Of a stretch of 36,765 nucleotides of DNA, positions 25,837-33,785 are shown in pieces; the first letter of the stretch is position 1; each line of letters starts with the position of its first letter. Origin of the DNA: Lysobacteraceae bacterium. GTDB lineage: Bacteria; Pseudomonadota; Gammaproteobacteria; Xanthomonadales; Rhodanobacteraceae. The stretch lies in the NCBI GenBank assembly GCA_028870665.1, contig JAGWPB010000026.1, forward strand, positions 1 to 36,765, written 5' to 3'. The translations under genes and the position numbers were made by a program. A model generated the notes under the pieces. The model was not told the DNA's origin and ran no database searches. It was given only the letters and a program-made list of their open reading frames with translations.

Positions 25837-26682
25837 TCAGGGCGCCTGCGGGCCGAGATTGACCGTGCGGCCGTCGCGCCTCACGGTGAGCGTCGGCGGC
25901 TGGCCATCGCGCAGCCGTTCCTGAACGGCCTGCATGGCCTGCGCCGGGCCGCCCAGCGGGGTCCCGTCGATCGCGGTGATCACGTCGCCCGGCCGCAGGC
26001 CGAGGCGCACCAGCAGCACCGGATTGACCCCCGGCAACACACGGTAGCCGGCGATGCGGCCGCCCTCGATCACCGGCTGGGCGCGGCCGAGGGCGCCGAA
26101 GTTGAGCATGCCGCCGCGAAGCGGCGACTCGGGTGCCGGTCCGGCGGCGACTGCCGCGCCCGGCGTCGCCGATGTGGCCGCAGACGGCGCGGTGATCGCC
26201 ATCGCGGCAGGAGCCGCCGCAGCGGCTGCGCCTTCGGCACCGGAAGCGGCGGGCTTGGGCAGCGCCAGCGCCGCGACCCCGGCCGCCGTGCGCAGCAGCA
26301 CGCGATCGGGATAGACCGCAGCCACCACCACGCCGTCGGGCAACCGTTCGCCGGTTGCGTAGGCGCGCGCCGGCACGCTGGCGGAGCCGGCCAGCAGGGC
26401 ATAGCCCTGACCGGCGTGTGCCGCATAGACGCCTTCCAGGCGCAGACCGAGCAGGGCCGTCGCGGCCGCGTCGCCGCCGCCGAACAGGTGCGCGGCCAGC
26501 AGGCGATCAAGCGGGCTCGACGAAGGCGCCTGGACAGGCAACGCGGCGGGCAGCGCCGGATGCAGCGCCGCGCGCACCAGCAGGCCGCTGCGCAACAGGT
26601 TCCACGCCGCCAGAAGCACCAGCAGCAGGGCCGCGGCCCAGAGCAGACGCGGCAGCCAGCGTGCGGCGTATCCCCCGTGCAT
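25837..26682 (-). CDS. gspC: Type II secretion protein GspC with PDZ domain
   Basis: Inner-membrane protein of 281 residues linking the platform to the secretin. Membrane helix at about 10-30, HR domain at about 60-140 (LRLEGVYAAHAGQGYALLAG), an Ala/Pro-rich linker, and a C-terminal PDZ domain at about 200-276 (YRVLPGVNPVLLVRLGLRPG, DVITAIDGTPLGG). The ATG at 26682 follows the rhombosortase stop by 14 bases, so the two are probably co-transcribed. Its ribosome site is weak, which fits translation coupled to the upstream gene. Confidence 0.92.
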   Translation of the reverse strand: MHGGYAARWLPRLLWAAALLLVLLAAWNLLRSGLLVRAALHPALPAALPVQAPSSSPLDRLLAAHLFGGGDAAATALLGLRLEGVYAAHAGQGYALLAGSASVPARAYATGERLPDGVVVAAVYPDRVLLRTAAGVAALALPKPAASGAEGAAAAAAPAAMAITAPSAATSATPGAAVAAGPAPESPLRGGMLNFGALGRAQPVIEGGRIAGYRVLPGVNPVLLVRLGLRPGDVITAIDGTPLGGPAQAMQAVQERLRDGQPPTLTVRRDGRTVNLGPQAP

Positions 26683-26696
26683 GTGCAATGACGACT

Positions 26697-27302
26697 TCAG
26701 CGACCTTCCCCTGCGCCGCGCGTCGCGCGCAGCCTCAGCCATCCCTGGCGGAACAGCATAAAGGTCGCGCCCCCCAGCGCGCCATACAGATGCGCCTGCG
26801 GCACCACCGCGCCGCCGAGATCGCGCGTTTCGCCGGGCAACGCGCCGGCGTGCAGGGTCCAGATGATCACGGCCGTCATGCCCAGCAGGAGCGCACAGGC
26901 GTACAACGGGCGCTGGCGCCACTCCAGCAGTGCGCCGGCGCAGAACAGGCCGAACAGCACGCCCGAGATGCCGACGTACCACGCGATCTGCGGGCTGAAG
27001 GCGAGCAGGCCAAGACCGACCGCCGTGGTGCAGACGAGGATCAGCGCCAGCCAGGCGCGCTCGCGCAGCCGCGGCGCGAACAGGCCCCAGATCAGGAACA
27101 GGCCGGCCAGATCGCGCAGCAGATGCACCCAGCCCAGATGGACAAGGTTGCCGGTCAGCAGGCGCCAGAGCTGGCCGTGCAGCACCGCGGCACGCCGGTA
27201 TTCGAGTGCGTCGCGCAGGCCGAGCGCCTGCAGCGCGAGCAGCAGGGCCGCCAGCAGCAGCGGCAGACGCCAGACACGCAGCAGGCGGCGCGGCGCATTC
27301 AC
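26697..27302 (-). CDS. rrtA: Rhombosortase (GlyGly-CTERM processing rhomboid protease)
   Basis: Small polytopic membrane protease of 201 residues, within the usual rhombosortase size and lacking the extra domains of other rhomboids. The active-site serine is Ser113 in WYVGISGVLFGL and the His is His171 in VPQAHLYGALGG; the loop TGNLVHLGWVHLLRDLAGL (50-68) is the rhombosortase version of the rhomboid L1 region. The start is GTG at 27302. It stands directly upstream of gspC, 14 bases apart. Known rhombosortases cut GlyGly-CTERM tails of type II secretion substrates; the protease at 13643-15922 carries such a tail. Confidence 0.88.
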   Translation of the reverse strand: MNAPRRLLRVWRLPLLLAALLLALQALGLRDALEYRRAAVLHGQLWRLLTGNLVHLGWVHLLRDLAGLFLIWGLFAPRLRERAWLALILVCTTAVGLGLLAFSPQIAWYVGISGVLFGLFCAGALLEWRQRPLYACALLLGMTAVIIWTLHAGALPGETRDLGGAVVPQAHLYGALGGATFMLFRQGWLRLRATRGAGEGR

Positions 27303-27324
27303 CGCAGCGGCATGCCTGCGGCGA

Positions 27325-29565
27325 TCACGCGCCCCGCACCCGTTCCACGCGACGGAAGCCGCGCGGCAGCAGGCCGCCGCGGCTGGCGCGGTTGCCGCCG
27401 TAGGCGACCAGATCGGCCCACTTCAGGGTCAGCTTGCGCTGGCCGGCCTGAAGGGTGACCTCGCCGGCGCCTTCGCCGACCACGGCGATCCCGGCGACGC
27501 GCTCCTCGCCCGAAACCAGCTTGGCCTTCGGGATCTCGATCAGCTTGTTGCCCTTGCCGCCCTTGTCCAGCTCGGGCAGCTCGGCGACCGAGAACATCAG
27601 CAGATGGCCATCGGTGGTGGCGACCACGATGCGGTCACGCGCCGGGTCGGCAATCGCGGCCGGCGCCAGCACGCGCGCGCCATCGTCCAGATGGATCACC
27701 TGCTTGCCGGCCTTGTTGCGTCCGCACAGGGTCTCGAACGCGGTGACGAAGCCGTAGCCGAAGTCCGAGGCCAGCACCAGCCGCGACTCGGCGTCCGCGG
27801 TCGCGACCGCGTCGAAGCGCGCACCCGCCGGTGGCGTGAAGCGCCCGGTCAGCGGCTCGCCATTGCCGCGCGCCGACGGCAGGCTGTGCGCCGGCGTCGA
27901 ATAGCTGCGCCCGGTGGAGTCGATGAACGCGGCTTGCTGTGTGGTACGGCCCGCGGCAGCCGCGCAAAAGCCGTCGCCCTCGCGAAAGTTCAGCTCGGCG
28001 GCGTCGATGTCGTGACCCTTGGCCGCGCGCGCCCAGCCTTTCTGGCTGAGCACCACGGTCACCGGCTCGGAGACGACGAGCGCGCTCTCGTCGAGCGCCT
28101 GCGCGACCTCGCGCTCGACCAGCGGCGCACGGCGCGCGTCGCCGTATCTGACCGCGTCGGCCTTGATCTCGTCCTTGAGCAGCGACTTCAGCTTGGCCGG
28201 CGACTTCAGCAGCACGCTGATCCGCGCGCGCTCTTCCTCGAGCTGATCGCGCTCGGCATTGATCTGCATCTCCTCCAGGCGCGCCAGCTGGCGCAGGCGG
28301 GTTTCGAGGATGTAGTCGGCCTGCTCCTCGCTGAGGGCAAAGCGTCGCATCAATGCGGGACGCGGCTCGTCCTCGCTGCGCACGATGCGGATCACCTCGT
28401 CGAGATTGAGGTAGGCGACGCGCAGTCCTTCGAGCAGATGCAGACGCCGCTCGACCCTTGACAGGCGATGGTTGAGGCGACGCGTGAGGGTGTCGGTGCG
28501 GAAGCGCAGCCACTCGCCGAGGATCGCGCGCAGTCCCTTGACCTGCGGGCGGCCGTCGAGCCCGATCATGTTGAGGTTGACGCGGAAGCTCTTCTCGAGG
28601 TCGGTGGTCGCCAGCAGGTGCTGCATCATCGCGTCGAGGTCGACGCGGTTGGAGCGCGGCACCAGCACCAGCCGGATCGGGCTGGCGTGGTCGGACTCGT
28701 CGCGCAGGTCTTCCAGCATCGGCAGCTTCCTGGCGCGCATCTGCGCCGCGATCTGCTCGAGAATCTTCGACGGCGACACCTGATACGGCAATGCGGTGAT
28801 CACCACGTTGCCGTCTTCCGTGGCATACACCGCGCGGCAGCGCACCGAGCCGATGCCGGCCGCGTACATCGCCAGCAGCTCGCGGCGCGGAGTGATGATC
28901 TCGGCGGCGGTCGGGAAATCCGGCCCGCGCACGTGCTCGCACAGATCGGCCACCGTCGCATCGGGGTCTTCGAGCAGGCGGATGCAGGCGCTGGCCAGCT
29001 CGCGCAGATTGTGCGGCGGAATGTCGGTGGCCATGCCCACGGCGATGCCGGTCGAGCCGTTGAGCAGCACGTGCGGCAGCCGCGCCGGCAGCCACGACGG
29101 CTCCTCCAGGGTGCCGTCGAAGTTCGGCGTCCACTCCACCGTGCCCTGGCCGAGTTCGCCCAGCAGCATCTCGGCGATCGGGGTCAGCTTCGACTCGGTA
29201 TAGCGCATCGCCGCGAAGCTCTTGGGATCGTCCGGCGAGCCGAAATTGCCCTGACCGTCGATCAGCGGATAGCGGTAGGAGAACGGCTGCGCCATCAGCA
29301 CCAGTGCCTCGTAGCAGGCGCTGTCGCCATGCGGATGGAACTTGCCGATCACGTCGCCGACCGTGCGCGCGGACTTCTTCGGCTTGGCACCCGCGGCCAG
29401 CCCGAGTTCGCTCATCGCGTAGACGATGCGCCGCTGCACCGGTTTCAGGCCATCGCCGATGAATGGCAGGGCGCGGTCCAGCACCACGTACATCGAGTAG
29501 TCGAGGTAGGCGCGTTCGGCGTATTCCTTGAGCGGAATCTGTTCGTAATTGGCTTGCACGGTCAT
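27325..29565 (-). CDS. parC: DNA topoisomerase IV subunit A
   Basis: Subunit of the type II topoisomerase that unlinks daughter chromosomes; 746 residues, full length. The N-terminus [20 protein letters not shown] is typical ParC. The breakage-reunion Tyr122 lies in [10 protein letters not shown]. The quinolone-resistance region [16 protein letters not shown] has Ser82 and Glu86, the susceptible-type residues at the E. coli Ser80/Glu84 positions. [19 protein letters not shown] separates it from GyrA, which has a longer C-terminal repeat set. The 3' end lies 22 bases from the rhombosortase start, but the two need not be functionally related. Confidence 0.97.
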   Translation of the reverse strand: MTVQANYEQIPLKEYAERAYLDYSMYVVLDRALPFIGDGLKPVQRRIVYAMSELGLAAGAKPKKSARTVGDVIGKFHPHGDSACYEALVLMAQPFSYRYPLIDGQGNFGSPDDPKSFAAMRYTESKLTPIAEMLLGELGQGTVEWTPNFDGTLEEPSWLPARLPHVLLNGSTGIAVGMATDIPPHNLRELASACIRLLEDPDATVADLCEHVRGPDFPTAAEIITPRRELLAMYAAGIGSVRCRAVYATEDGNVVITALPYQVSPSKILEQIAAQMRARKLPMLEDLRDESDHASPIRLVLVPRSNRVDLDAMMQHLLATTDLEKSFRVNLNMIGLDGRPQVKGLRAILGEWLRFRTDTLTRRLNHRLSRVERRLHLLEGLRVAYLNLDEVIRIVRSEDEPRPALMRRFALSEEQADYILETRLRQLARLEEMQINAERDQLEEERARISVLLKSPAKLKSLLKDEIKADAVRYGDARRAPLVEREVAQALDESALVVSEPVTVVLSQKGWARAAKGHDIDAAELNFREGDGFCAAAAGRTTQQAAFIDSTGRSYSTPAHSLPSARGNGEPLTGRFTPPAGARFDAVATADAESRLVLASDFGYGFVTAFETLCGRNKAGKQVIHLDDGARVLAPAAIADPARDRIVVATTDGHLLMFSVAELPELDKGGKGNKLIEIPKAKLVSGEERVAGIAVVGEGAGEVTLQAGQRKLTLKWADLVAYGGNRASRGGLLPRGFRRVERVRGA

Positions 29566-29722
29566 GACGATGCTTCAGGGCGCGCACGGCGCGGTCAGGC
29601 CGATGATGGTGCCAGAGCGGAGGCGCTTGCGGTGCAGGTCGCGACCGCCGCGTTGGCGCGACGACGGTGTGGGGCACCGCGCGCGGCGGTCGCGGGGGAG
29701 ACCGGGATGCCGGCCGGGGAGC

Positions 29723-29745
29723 CGCTCCGGGGATGGATCGGAGCG
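29723..29745 (-). terminator. Hairpin downstream of the 4.5S RNA gene
   Basis: On the - strand CGCTCCG and CGGAGCG pair as a perfect 7-base stem around a 9-base loop, about 30 bases beyond the RNA 3' end and before parC. No T-run follows, so termination is plausible only. Confidence 0.35.
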
Positions 29746-29773
29746 CCTGGCATTCGACGAGTTCGACAAGGTG

Positions 29774-29880
<107 letters not shown>

Positions 29881-29881
29881 C

Positions 29882-29906
29882 CATAAAACTGGCGGAGGGG
29901 AGGGAT
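29882..29906 (-). repeat. Direct repeat of the tRNA-Ser 3' end
   Basis: The 25 bases 29882-29906 repeat 30062-30086 with very few differences (shared AAACTGGCGGAG then GGGAGGGAT, one AG pair missing). The copied part covers the acceptor 3' strand, the CCA end and the T-stem of tRNA-Ser. It lies 180 bases from the intact gene and next to the ffs 5' end. Confidence 0.75.
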
Positions 29907-29968
29907 ATGTTCGGCTCGTCCTGAGCCTCACCCCTCGCGCAGAGCGCTCGGGGCCGCCTGCGGCGTCC

Positions 29969-29988
29969 GCATGCGCTCGCGCGCATGC
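29969..29988. repeat. Perfect hairpin between ffs and tRNA-Ser
   Basis: GCATGCGC-TCGC-GCGCATGC, an 8-base-pair perfect stem with a 4-base loop. A smaller perfect stem (GCCGC-CT-GCGGC at 29953-29964) precedes it. Both sit between the tRNA 3'-end fragments. Confidence 0.6.
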
Positions 29989-29996
29989 GTCGAACC

Positions 29997-30020
29997 GCGA
30001 GGGTTCTCACCCTCCCTACC
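29997..30020 (+). repeat. Inverted, degenerate tRNA T-arm-like fragment
   Basis: GCGAGGGTTCTCACCCTCCC on the + strand resembles the T-arm of the tRNA-Ser gene (GAGGGTTCGAATCCCTCCCT on the - strand), in the opposite orientation. The T-loop is degenerate, so it is not a functional tRNA. Confidence 0.5.
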
Positions 30021-30068
30021 ATCGCTCTCAAATCCTCGCGAAGTCGCAGCTTCACGTATCCATCAAAC

Positions 30069-30161
30069 TGGCGGAGAGGGAGGGATTCGAACCCTCGATA
30101 CGGCTTTTGACCGTATACACACTTTCCAGGCGTGCTCCTTCAGCCACTCGGACACCTCTCC
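30069..30161 (-). tRNA. tRNA-Ser (anticodon GGA)
   Basis: On the - strand the 7-base acceptor stem GGAGAGG pairs with CCTCTCC, followed by discriminator G and an encoded CCA (93 nucleotides with CCA). The D-arm is preceded by TGTCCGAGTGG. The anticodon arm CACGCCTGGAAAGTGTG gives GGA, reading UCC/UCU. A long variable arm (TACGG pairing with CCGTA) marks a class II serine tRNA, and the T-loop is GGTTCGAATCC. Confidence 0.97.
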
Positions 30162-30209
30162 GCGCCTGGTGCTTCCATCCGGCATGCGGCTGGCCGGAAG
30201 CAGCGCGGA

Positions 30210-30238
30210 AGCATAGCGGTCGCACCGCGGCGAGACAA
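30210..30238 (-). promoter_or_regulatory. Promoter of tRNA-Ser
   Basis: On the - strand TTGTCT and TATGCT (each 4 of 6 to sigma70 consensus) are separated by exactly 17 bases, and lie about 50 bases upstream of the tRNA. The G+C-rich sequence after the -10 box (TCCGCGC) is the discriminator type seen at stringently controlled stable-RNA promoters. Confidence 0.6.
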
Positions 30239-30342
30239 GCCGATCCGGCAACGCAACGGTCATCGGAGACACCATGCCGACGCATCCGAGCGCACGCGAT
30301 TGGTCGCGGAGCCCGCGAGTTGGCACAATCGGCTTCCGCTAG

Positions 30343-30420
30343 GGAAGATCCGGACAAGTTCGGACCTTCCTCACGCCATGGATGGCTTGCCGCGCATCGA
30401 GCACGCGAGTGCTTGATGCG
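30343..30420. other. Chain of stem-loops in the dnaX leader; gene-free stretch 30162-30509
   Basis: The 348 bases between tRNA-Ser and dnaX contain no convincing gene. They hold the tRNA promoter and then three successive hairpins. At 30343-30370 GGAAG and CCTTCC-side arms form about 12 pairs with one mismatch. At 30375-30386 GCCAT-GG-ATGGC is perfect. At 30393-30420 a 12-pair stem with one G-T pair is closed by a GCGA tetraloop (GNRA type). A weaker GTCCG/CGGAC stem follows at 30431-30449. They may be part of the dnaX 5' untranslated RNA or a separate small RNA. Confidence 0.55.
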
Positions 30421-30509
30421 GCGTAGCCGAGTCCGGATCCGCGTCGGACCCGGCGCCCTCAGGCAAGTCCAGGATGGCTTGTTCAGAGGTCCCCCAGACA
30501 GGTGCCGGC

Positions 30510-32126
30510 ATGTCCTATCAGGTACTCGCGCGCAAGTGGCGCCCTCGACGGTTCACCGAGCTGGTCGGCCAGGAACACGTGGTGCGTGCGCTCAGCAACG
30601 CCCTCGACGGCGGGCGCATGCATCACGCCTATCTGTTCACCGGCACCCGCGGCGTCGGCAAGACCACCATCGCGCGCATCTTCGCCAAGTCGCTCAACTG
30701 CGAGCGCGGTGCTTCCGCCGATCCCTGCGGGGAGTGCGCGGTGTGCACCGCCGTGGACGCCGGCCGCTTCGTCGACCTGCTCGAGATCGACGCCGCCTCC
30801 AACACCGGCGTCGACGACGTGCGTGAGGTGATCGAGAACGCGCAGTACGCGCCGACGCGCGGCCGCTACAAGGTGTACCTGGTGGACGAGGTGCACATGC
30901 TGTCGAAAAACGCGTTCAACGCCTTGCTGAAAACGCTGGAGGAACCGCCGCAGCATGTGGTCTTTCTGCTGGCGACCACGGATCCGCAGAAGCTGCCGGT
31001 GACGGTGCTGTCACGCTGCCTGAAGTTCAACCTCAAGCGACTGCTGCCGGCGCAGATCGAGGCCCAGATGCGGCACATTCTCGATGCCGAGGCGGTGACC
31101 TGCGAGCCCGAGGCACTGGTCGAGCTGGCGCGCGCCGCCGACGGCTCGCTGCGCGACGGCCTGTCGCTGCTGGATCAGGCGATCGCCTATGGCGACGGCG
31201 CGGTGCGCGCCGGCGAGGTGCGCGCGATGCTGGGCACCATCGCGCGTGCCGAGGTGGTCGGCCTGATCGCGGCGATCGCCGCGGGTGACGGTGCTGCGCT
31301 GATGGCCGAAGCCGAGCGCATCGAGGCCTTCGCGCCGGATTTCGGCGCCGTGCTCGATGATCTGGCCGCGCTGTTGCATCGCGTGCAGCTGCGCCAGCTG
31401 GTGCCCGGCCTCGGCGGCGAGGACACGGTCGCCGATGCCGCGCTCGATTCGCTGGCTGCGCGGCTGGCGCCCGAGGACGTGCAGCTTTGCTACCAGCTGG
31501 CCGTCAGCGGCCGCCGCGATCTGCCGCTGGCACCGGACGAAATCACCGGATTCGAGATGGCGTTACTGCGCATGCTGGCTTTCCGACCGTTGCCCGAGGC
31601 CGTGGGCACCACGGCTGCGGCGCCCTCCGGCGCGACGTCCGGCGGCGCAAAGCCGGCGACCGAGCGCATGAAGCCGTCCGTGCCTGAAGTCGCAGCGGTC
31701 GCCGCGCAAAACCCCCCGGCGATTTCGTCCGAGCCACTGGACTGGGAAGCATTGATCGAGCGCGCCGGTCTGCGCGGAGCCCTCGGCCAGCTGGCCCGCC
31801 ATGCGGTACTGCGCAGTCGCGAGGGCGATGTGCTCGTGCTGGCGCTGCCGAAACAGGATCTCCAGCTGGTCGTCGAGCCGTTCACCAGCCAGCTCGAGGA
31901 AAAGCTTTCCGCGGCAATGGGCGCTGCCCGCGTTCGCGTGCGATTCGTCGCCGCCGATGCTGACGCCGGCGCCAGCCCGGCCGCTCGTGCCGAGCGGGCA
32001 CGCAGCGAAGGGCAGACCGCCGCCGCCGCCGCGATCGACGACGATCCGCTGGTGCAGGCGCTGAAGCGCGACTTCGGTGCCCGCGTTCTGCCGCAAAGCA
32101 TTCGAACCCCGGAGTCAAGCCCATGA
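30510..32126 (+). CDS. dnaX: DNA polymerase III subunit tau (and possibly gamma)
   Basis: Clamp-loader ATPase of 538 residues. Start [20 protein letters not shown] is family-standard. Walker A GTRGVGKT at 45-52, zinc module Cys64, Cys73, Cys76, Cys79, Walker [11 protein letters not shown] around 123-131 and the sensor SRC at 168-170 are intact. After about residue 370 comes a variable linker and a C-terminal part ([25 protein letters not shown]) that would bind DnaE. It is somewhat shorter than E. coli tau. No A-rich slippery site of the E. coli type is present; see rejected items. The stop overlaps ybaB as ATGA. Confidence 0.96.
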   Translation: MSYQVLARKWRPRRFTELVGQEHVVRALSNALDGGRMHHAYLFTGTRGVGKTTIARIFAKSLNCERGASADPCGECAVCTAVDAGRFVDLLEIDAASNTGVDDVREVIENAQYAPTRGRYKVYLVDEVHMLSKNAFNALLKTLEEPPQHVVFLLATTDPQKLPVTVLSRCLKFNLKRLLPAQIEAQMRHILDAEAVTCEPEALVELARAADGSLRDGLSLLDQAIAYGDGAVRAGEVRAMLGTIARAEVVGLIAAIAAGDGAALMAEAERIEAFAPDFGAVLDDLAALLHRVQLRQLVPGLGGEDTVADAALDSLAARLAPEDVQLCYQLAVSGRRDLPLAPDEITGFEMALLRMLAFRPLPEAVGTTAAAPSGATSGGAKPATERMKPSVPEVAAVAAQNPPAISSEPLDWEALIERAGLRGALGQLARHAVLRSREGDVLVLALPKQDLQLVVEPFTSQLEEKLSAAMGAARVRVRFVAADADAGASPAARAERARSEGQTAAAAAIDDDPLVQALKRDFGARVLPQSIRTPESSP

Positions 32127-32449
32127 TGAAGGCGCAGATCGCGCAGATGATGCAGCAGGCCCAGCGCATGCAGGAGGAGATGAAACGCGCGCAGGACGAA
32201 CTTGCCCGGGCCGAAGTCACCGGCAGCGCCGGCGGCGGCGTGGTCAGCGTCAGCATGAGCGGGCGGCACGAGGTGCGTCGCGTGCGCATCGACCGCGCGC
32301 TGTTCGCGGAGGATCCCGAAATGGCCGAGGATCTGGTCGCCGCCGCGTTCAACGACGCCGTCAACAAGATCGCCGAAGTGACCCAGCAGCGCATGGGCGG
32401 ACTCGCATCGGGCCTGAACCTGCCGCCCGGTTTCAAATTGCCGTTCTGA
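32123..32449 (+). CDS. ybaB: Nucleoid-associated protein YbaB/EbfC
   Basis: Small DNA-binding protein of 108 residues. [28 protein letters not shown] is the N-terminal coiled-coil helix; [17 protein letters not shown] is the central beta part, and [16 protein letters not shown] the typical C-terminus. The ATG overlaps the dnaX stop (ATGA), and recR follows after 46 bases: the conserved dnaX-ybaB-recR order. Confidence 0.97.
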   Translation: MMKAQIAQMMQQAQRMQEEMKRAQDELARAEVTGSAGGGVVSVSMSGRHEVRRVRIDRALFAEDPEMAEDLVAAAFNDAVNKIAEVTQQRMGGLASGLNLPPGFKLPF

Positions 32450-32495
32450 GCATGCCGAACTTCACCTTTGCAATCGCGCCGCAGCGGAGCCGCCC

Positions 32496-33098
32496 GTGAG
32501 CGACGCGGCGCCGCTGCTGGAGCAACTGCTGGAGGCGCTGCGCTGCCTGCCCGGTGTCGGCGCCAAGTCGGCGCAGCGCATGGCGCATCATCTGCTCGAA
32601 CGCGATCGCCCGGGCGGGCGCCGGCTGGCGTCGATACTGGATGCATCGATGCAGCGCATCGGCAACTGCACGCGCTGCCGCAACTTCAGCGAGACCGAAT
32701 TGTGCGCGCTGTGCGCCAGCGACCGCCGCGATCGGCAACTGCTGTGCGTGGTCGAATCGCCGGCCGATCTGGCCGCAGTCGAACAAGCCACCGGCTACCG
32801 TGGACTGTATTTCGTGCTGCTCGGCCGGCTGTCACCGCTGGATGGCCTGGGCCCGGCCGAACTCGGGCTCGACCTGCTGCAGCGACGGCTGGCGGAAGGC
32901 CAGATACAGGAGCTGATCGTCGCCACCAATCCGACCGTCGAAGGCGAGGCGACCGCGCACTACCTGGCGCAACTGGCACGCGTCGCCGGCGTGCGGGCGA
33001 CGCGACTGGCACACGGCGTGCCGCTGGGCGGCGAACTCGAATTCATCGATCGCGGAACGCTCGCGCATGCCTTCGGCGGGCGCCAGATTCTGGGCTGA
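32496..33098 (+). CDS. recR: Recombination mediator protein RecR
   Basis: Protein of 200 residues that with RecO loads RecA onto gapped DNA. N-terminal helix-hairpin-helix ([19 protein letters not shown]), zinc finger Cys58, Cys61, Cys70, Cys73, Toprim domain ([20 protein letters not shown]), and C-terminal [20 protein letters not shown]. The start is GTG with GGAG a few bases upstream; the codon after it begins the family-typical N-terminus. Confidence 0.97.
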   Translation: MSDAAPLLEQLLEALRCLPGVGAKSAQRMAHHLLERDRPGGRRLASILDASMQRIGNCTRCRNFSETELCALCASDRRDRQLLCVVESPADLAAVEQATGYRGLYFVLLGRLSPLDGLGPAELGLDLLQRRLAEGQIQELIVATNPTVEGEATAHYLAQLARVAGVRATRLAHGVPLGGELEFIDRGTLAHAFGGRQILG

Positions 33099-33115
33099 CC
33101 ATACGGAGCACGGCG

Positions 33116-33463
33116 ATGGGCGACACCCTGTTCGGCAAGATCATTCGCCGTGAAATCCCGGCCGATATCGTCTTCGAGGACGGTGACGTGCTGGGCTTTC
33201 GCGACATCAACCCGCAGGCGCCGCTGCACGTGCTGTTCATCCCCAAGCGGCAGCCGCTGCCGACGCTGGATGCCGCCGGCGAGGCCGATGCCCCATTGCT
33301 CGGCAAGCTGCTGCTCGCCGCTGCGGCTTTCGCCCGCAGCGAAGGCTATGCCGATTCCGGCTATCGCTGCGTGGTCAACTGCAATCGCGACGGCGGCCAG
33401 ACCGTGTATCACCTCCACGTCCACCTGCTCGCCGGCCGCCCCCTCCACTGGCCCCCGGGGTGA
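33116..33463 (+). CDS. HIT family purine-nucleotide hydrolase (HinT-like)
   Basis: Histidine-triad protein of 115 residues. The start MGDTLFGKIIRREIPADIVFED and the triad HLHVHLLAG (His99, His101, His103) match HinT-type phosphoramidases that hydrolyse AMP-lysine-like substrates. It lies 17 bases after recR and probably ends the dnaX operon. A strong hairpin follows 13 bases beyond the stop. Confidence 0.94.
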   Translation: MGDTLFGKIIRREIPADIVFEDGDVLGFRDINPQAPLHVLFIPKRQPLPTLDAAGEADAPLLGKLLLAAAAFARSEGYADSGYRCVVNCNRDGGQTVYHLHVHLLAGRPLHWPPG

Positions 33464-33475
33464 GCCGCCGCGCTG

Positions 33476-33498
33476 GCGATCTGCCAGTGGCAGATCGC
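33476..33498 (+). terminator. Hairpin after the HIT gene
   Basis: Perfect 10-base-pair stem GCGATCTGCC/GGCAGATCGC with a 3-base loop, 13 bases past the end of the dnaX-ybaB-recR-HIT unit. No T-run follows, so it may end or stabilise the transcript. Confidence 0.45.
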
Positions 33499-33719
33499 GC
33501 GGTGGCGACGAAGCGCGCAGGAGCGCGCTCGAACGCCGCAGGCGGCCCGCAGGGCGAGCGCCAGGGCAGGCGCGAGTAACGCCATCGGCAGGAAGCCGAT
33601 GGCCGGGTTGCGAGGCGAGCGCAGGATGCGCGAGTCCGCAACAACCCGCGAGGCGAAGCCGAGCAGTGATCGCGCTGGCGGCCTGTCGTGACATCGCGCC
33701 ATGTTTGGACGTCCATCGC

Positions 33720-33733
33720 CGCCATCGATGGCG
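33720..33733. promoter_or_regulatory. Perfect 14-base palindrome upstream of aminotransferase gene
   Basis: CGCCATCGATGGCG reads the same on both strands and ends 52 bases before the aminotransferase start. It could be a protein-binding site or the last element of the hairpin block. Confidence 0.35.
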
Positions 33734-33785
33734 AATCGCGTGATAGCCTTTGCCGGCTTTCAGCAAGCGCCGGGACGCACAGCCC

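Larger units (their letters stand above)
33464..33785. repeat. Hairpin-rich gene-free block between HIT and aminotransferase genes
   Basis: These 322 bases have no supported gene. They contain several strong inverted repeats: GCGATCTGCC/GGCAGATCGC (33476-33498), GCGCGC-type arms near 33512-33529, GCCATCGGC/GCCGATGGC (33581-33603), GTTGCG/CGCAAC (33607-33641) and CGCCATCGATGGCG (33720-33733). Short near-copies such as GCGAGGCGA recur. The look is of a dispersed intergenic repeat of the REP/palindromic type, but only one copy is in the window. Confidence 0.5.

Noticed and set aside
29971..30216. Small open frames across tRNA-Ser, such as one reading [11 protein letters not shown]
   Set aside because: A well-known artefact of translating serine tRNA genes; the bases belong to the tRNA.
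30321..30336. TGGCAC motif resembling a sigma54 -24 box upstream of dnaX
   Set aside because: The GC of the -12 box is two bases out of place.
31712..31717. CCCCCC run in dnaX as a possible frameshift site for making gamma
   Set aside because: Not an A-rich slippery heptamer, no Shine-Dalgarno-like stimulator or clear downstream hairpin seen; frame is intact to the full-length end.
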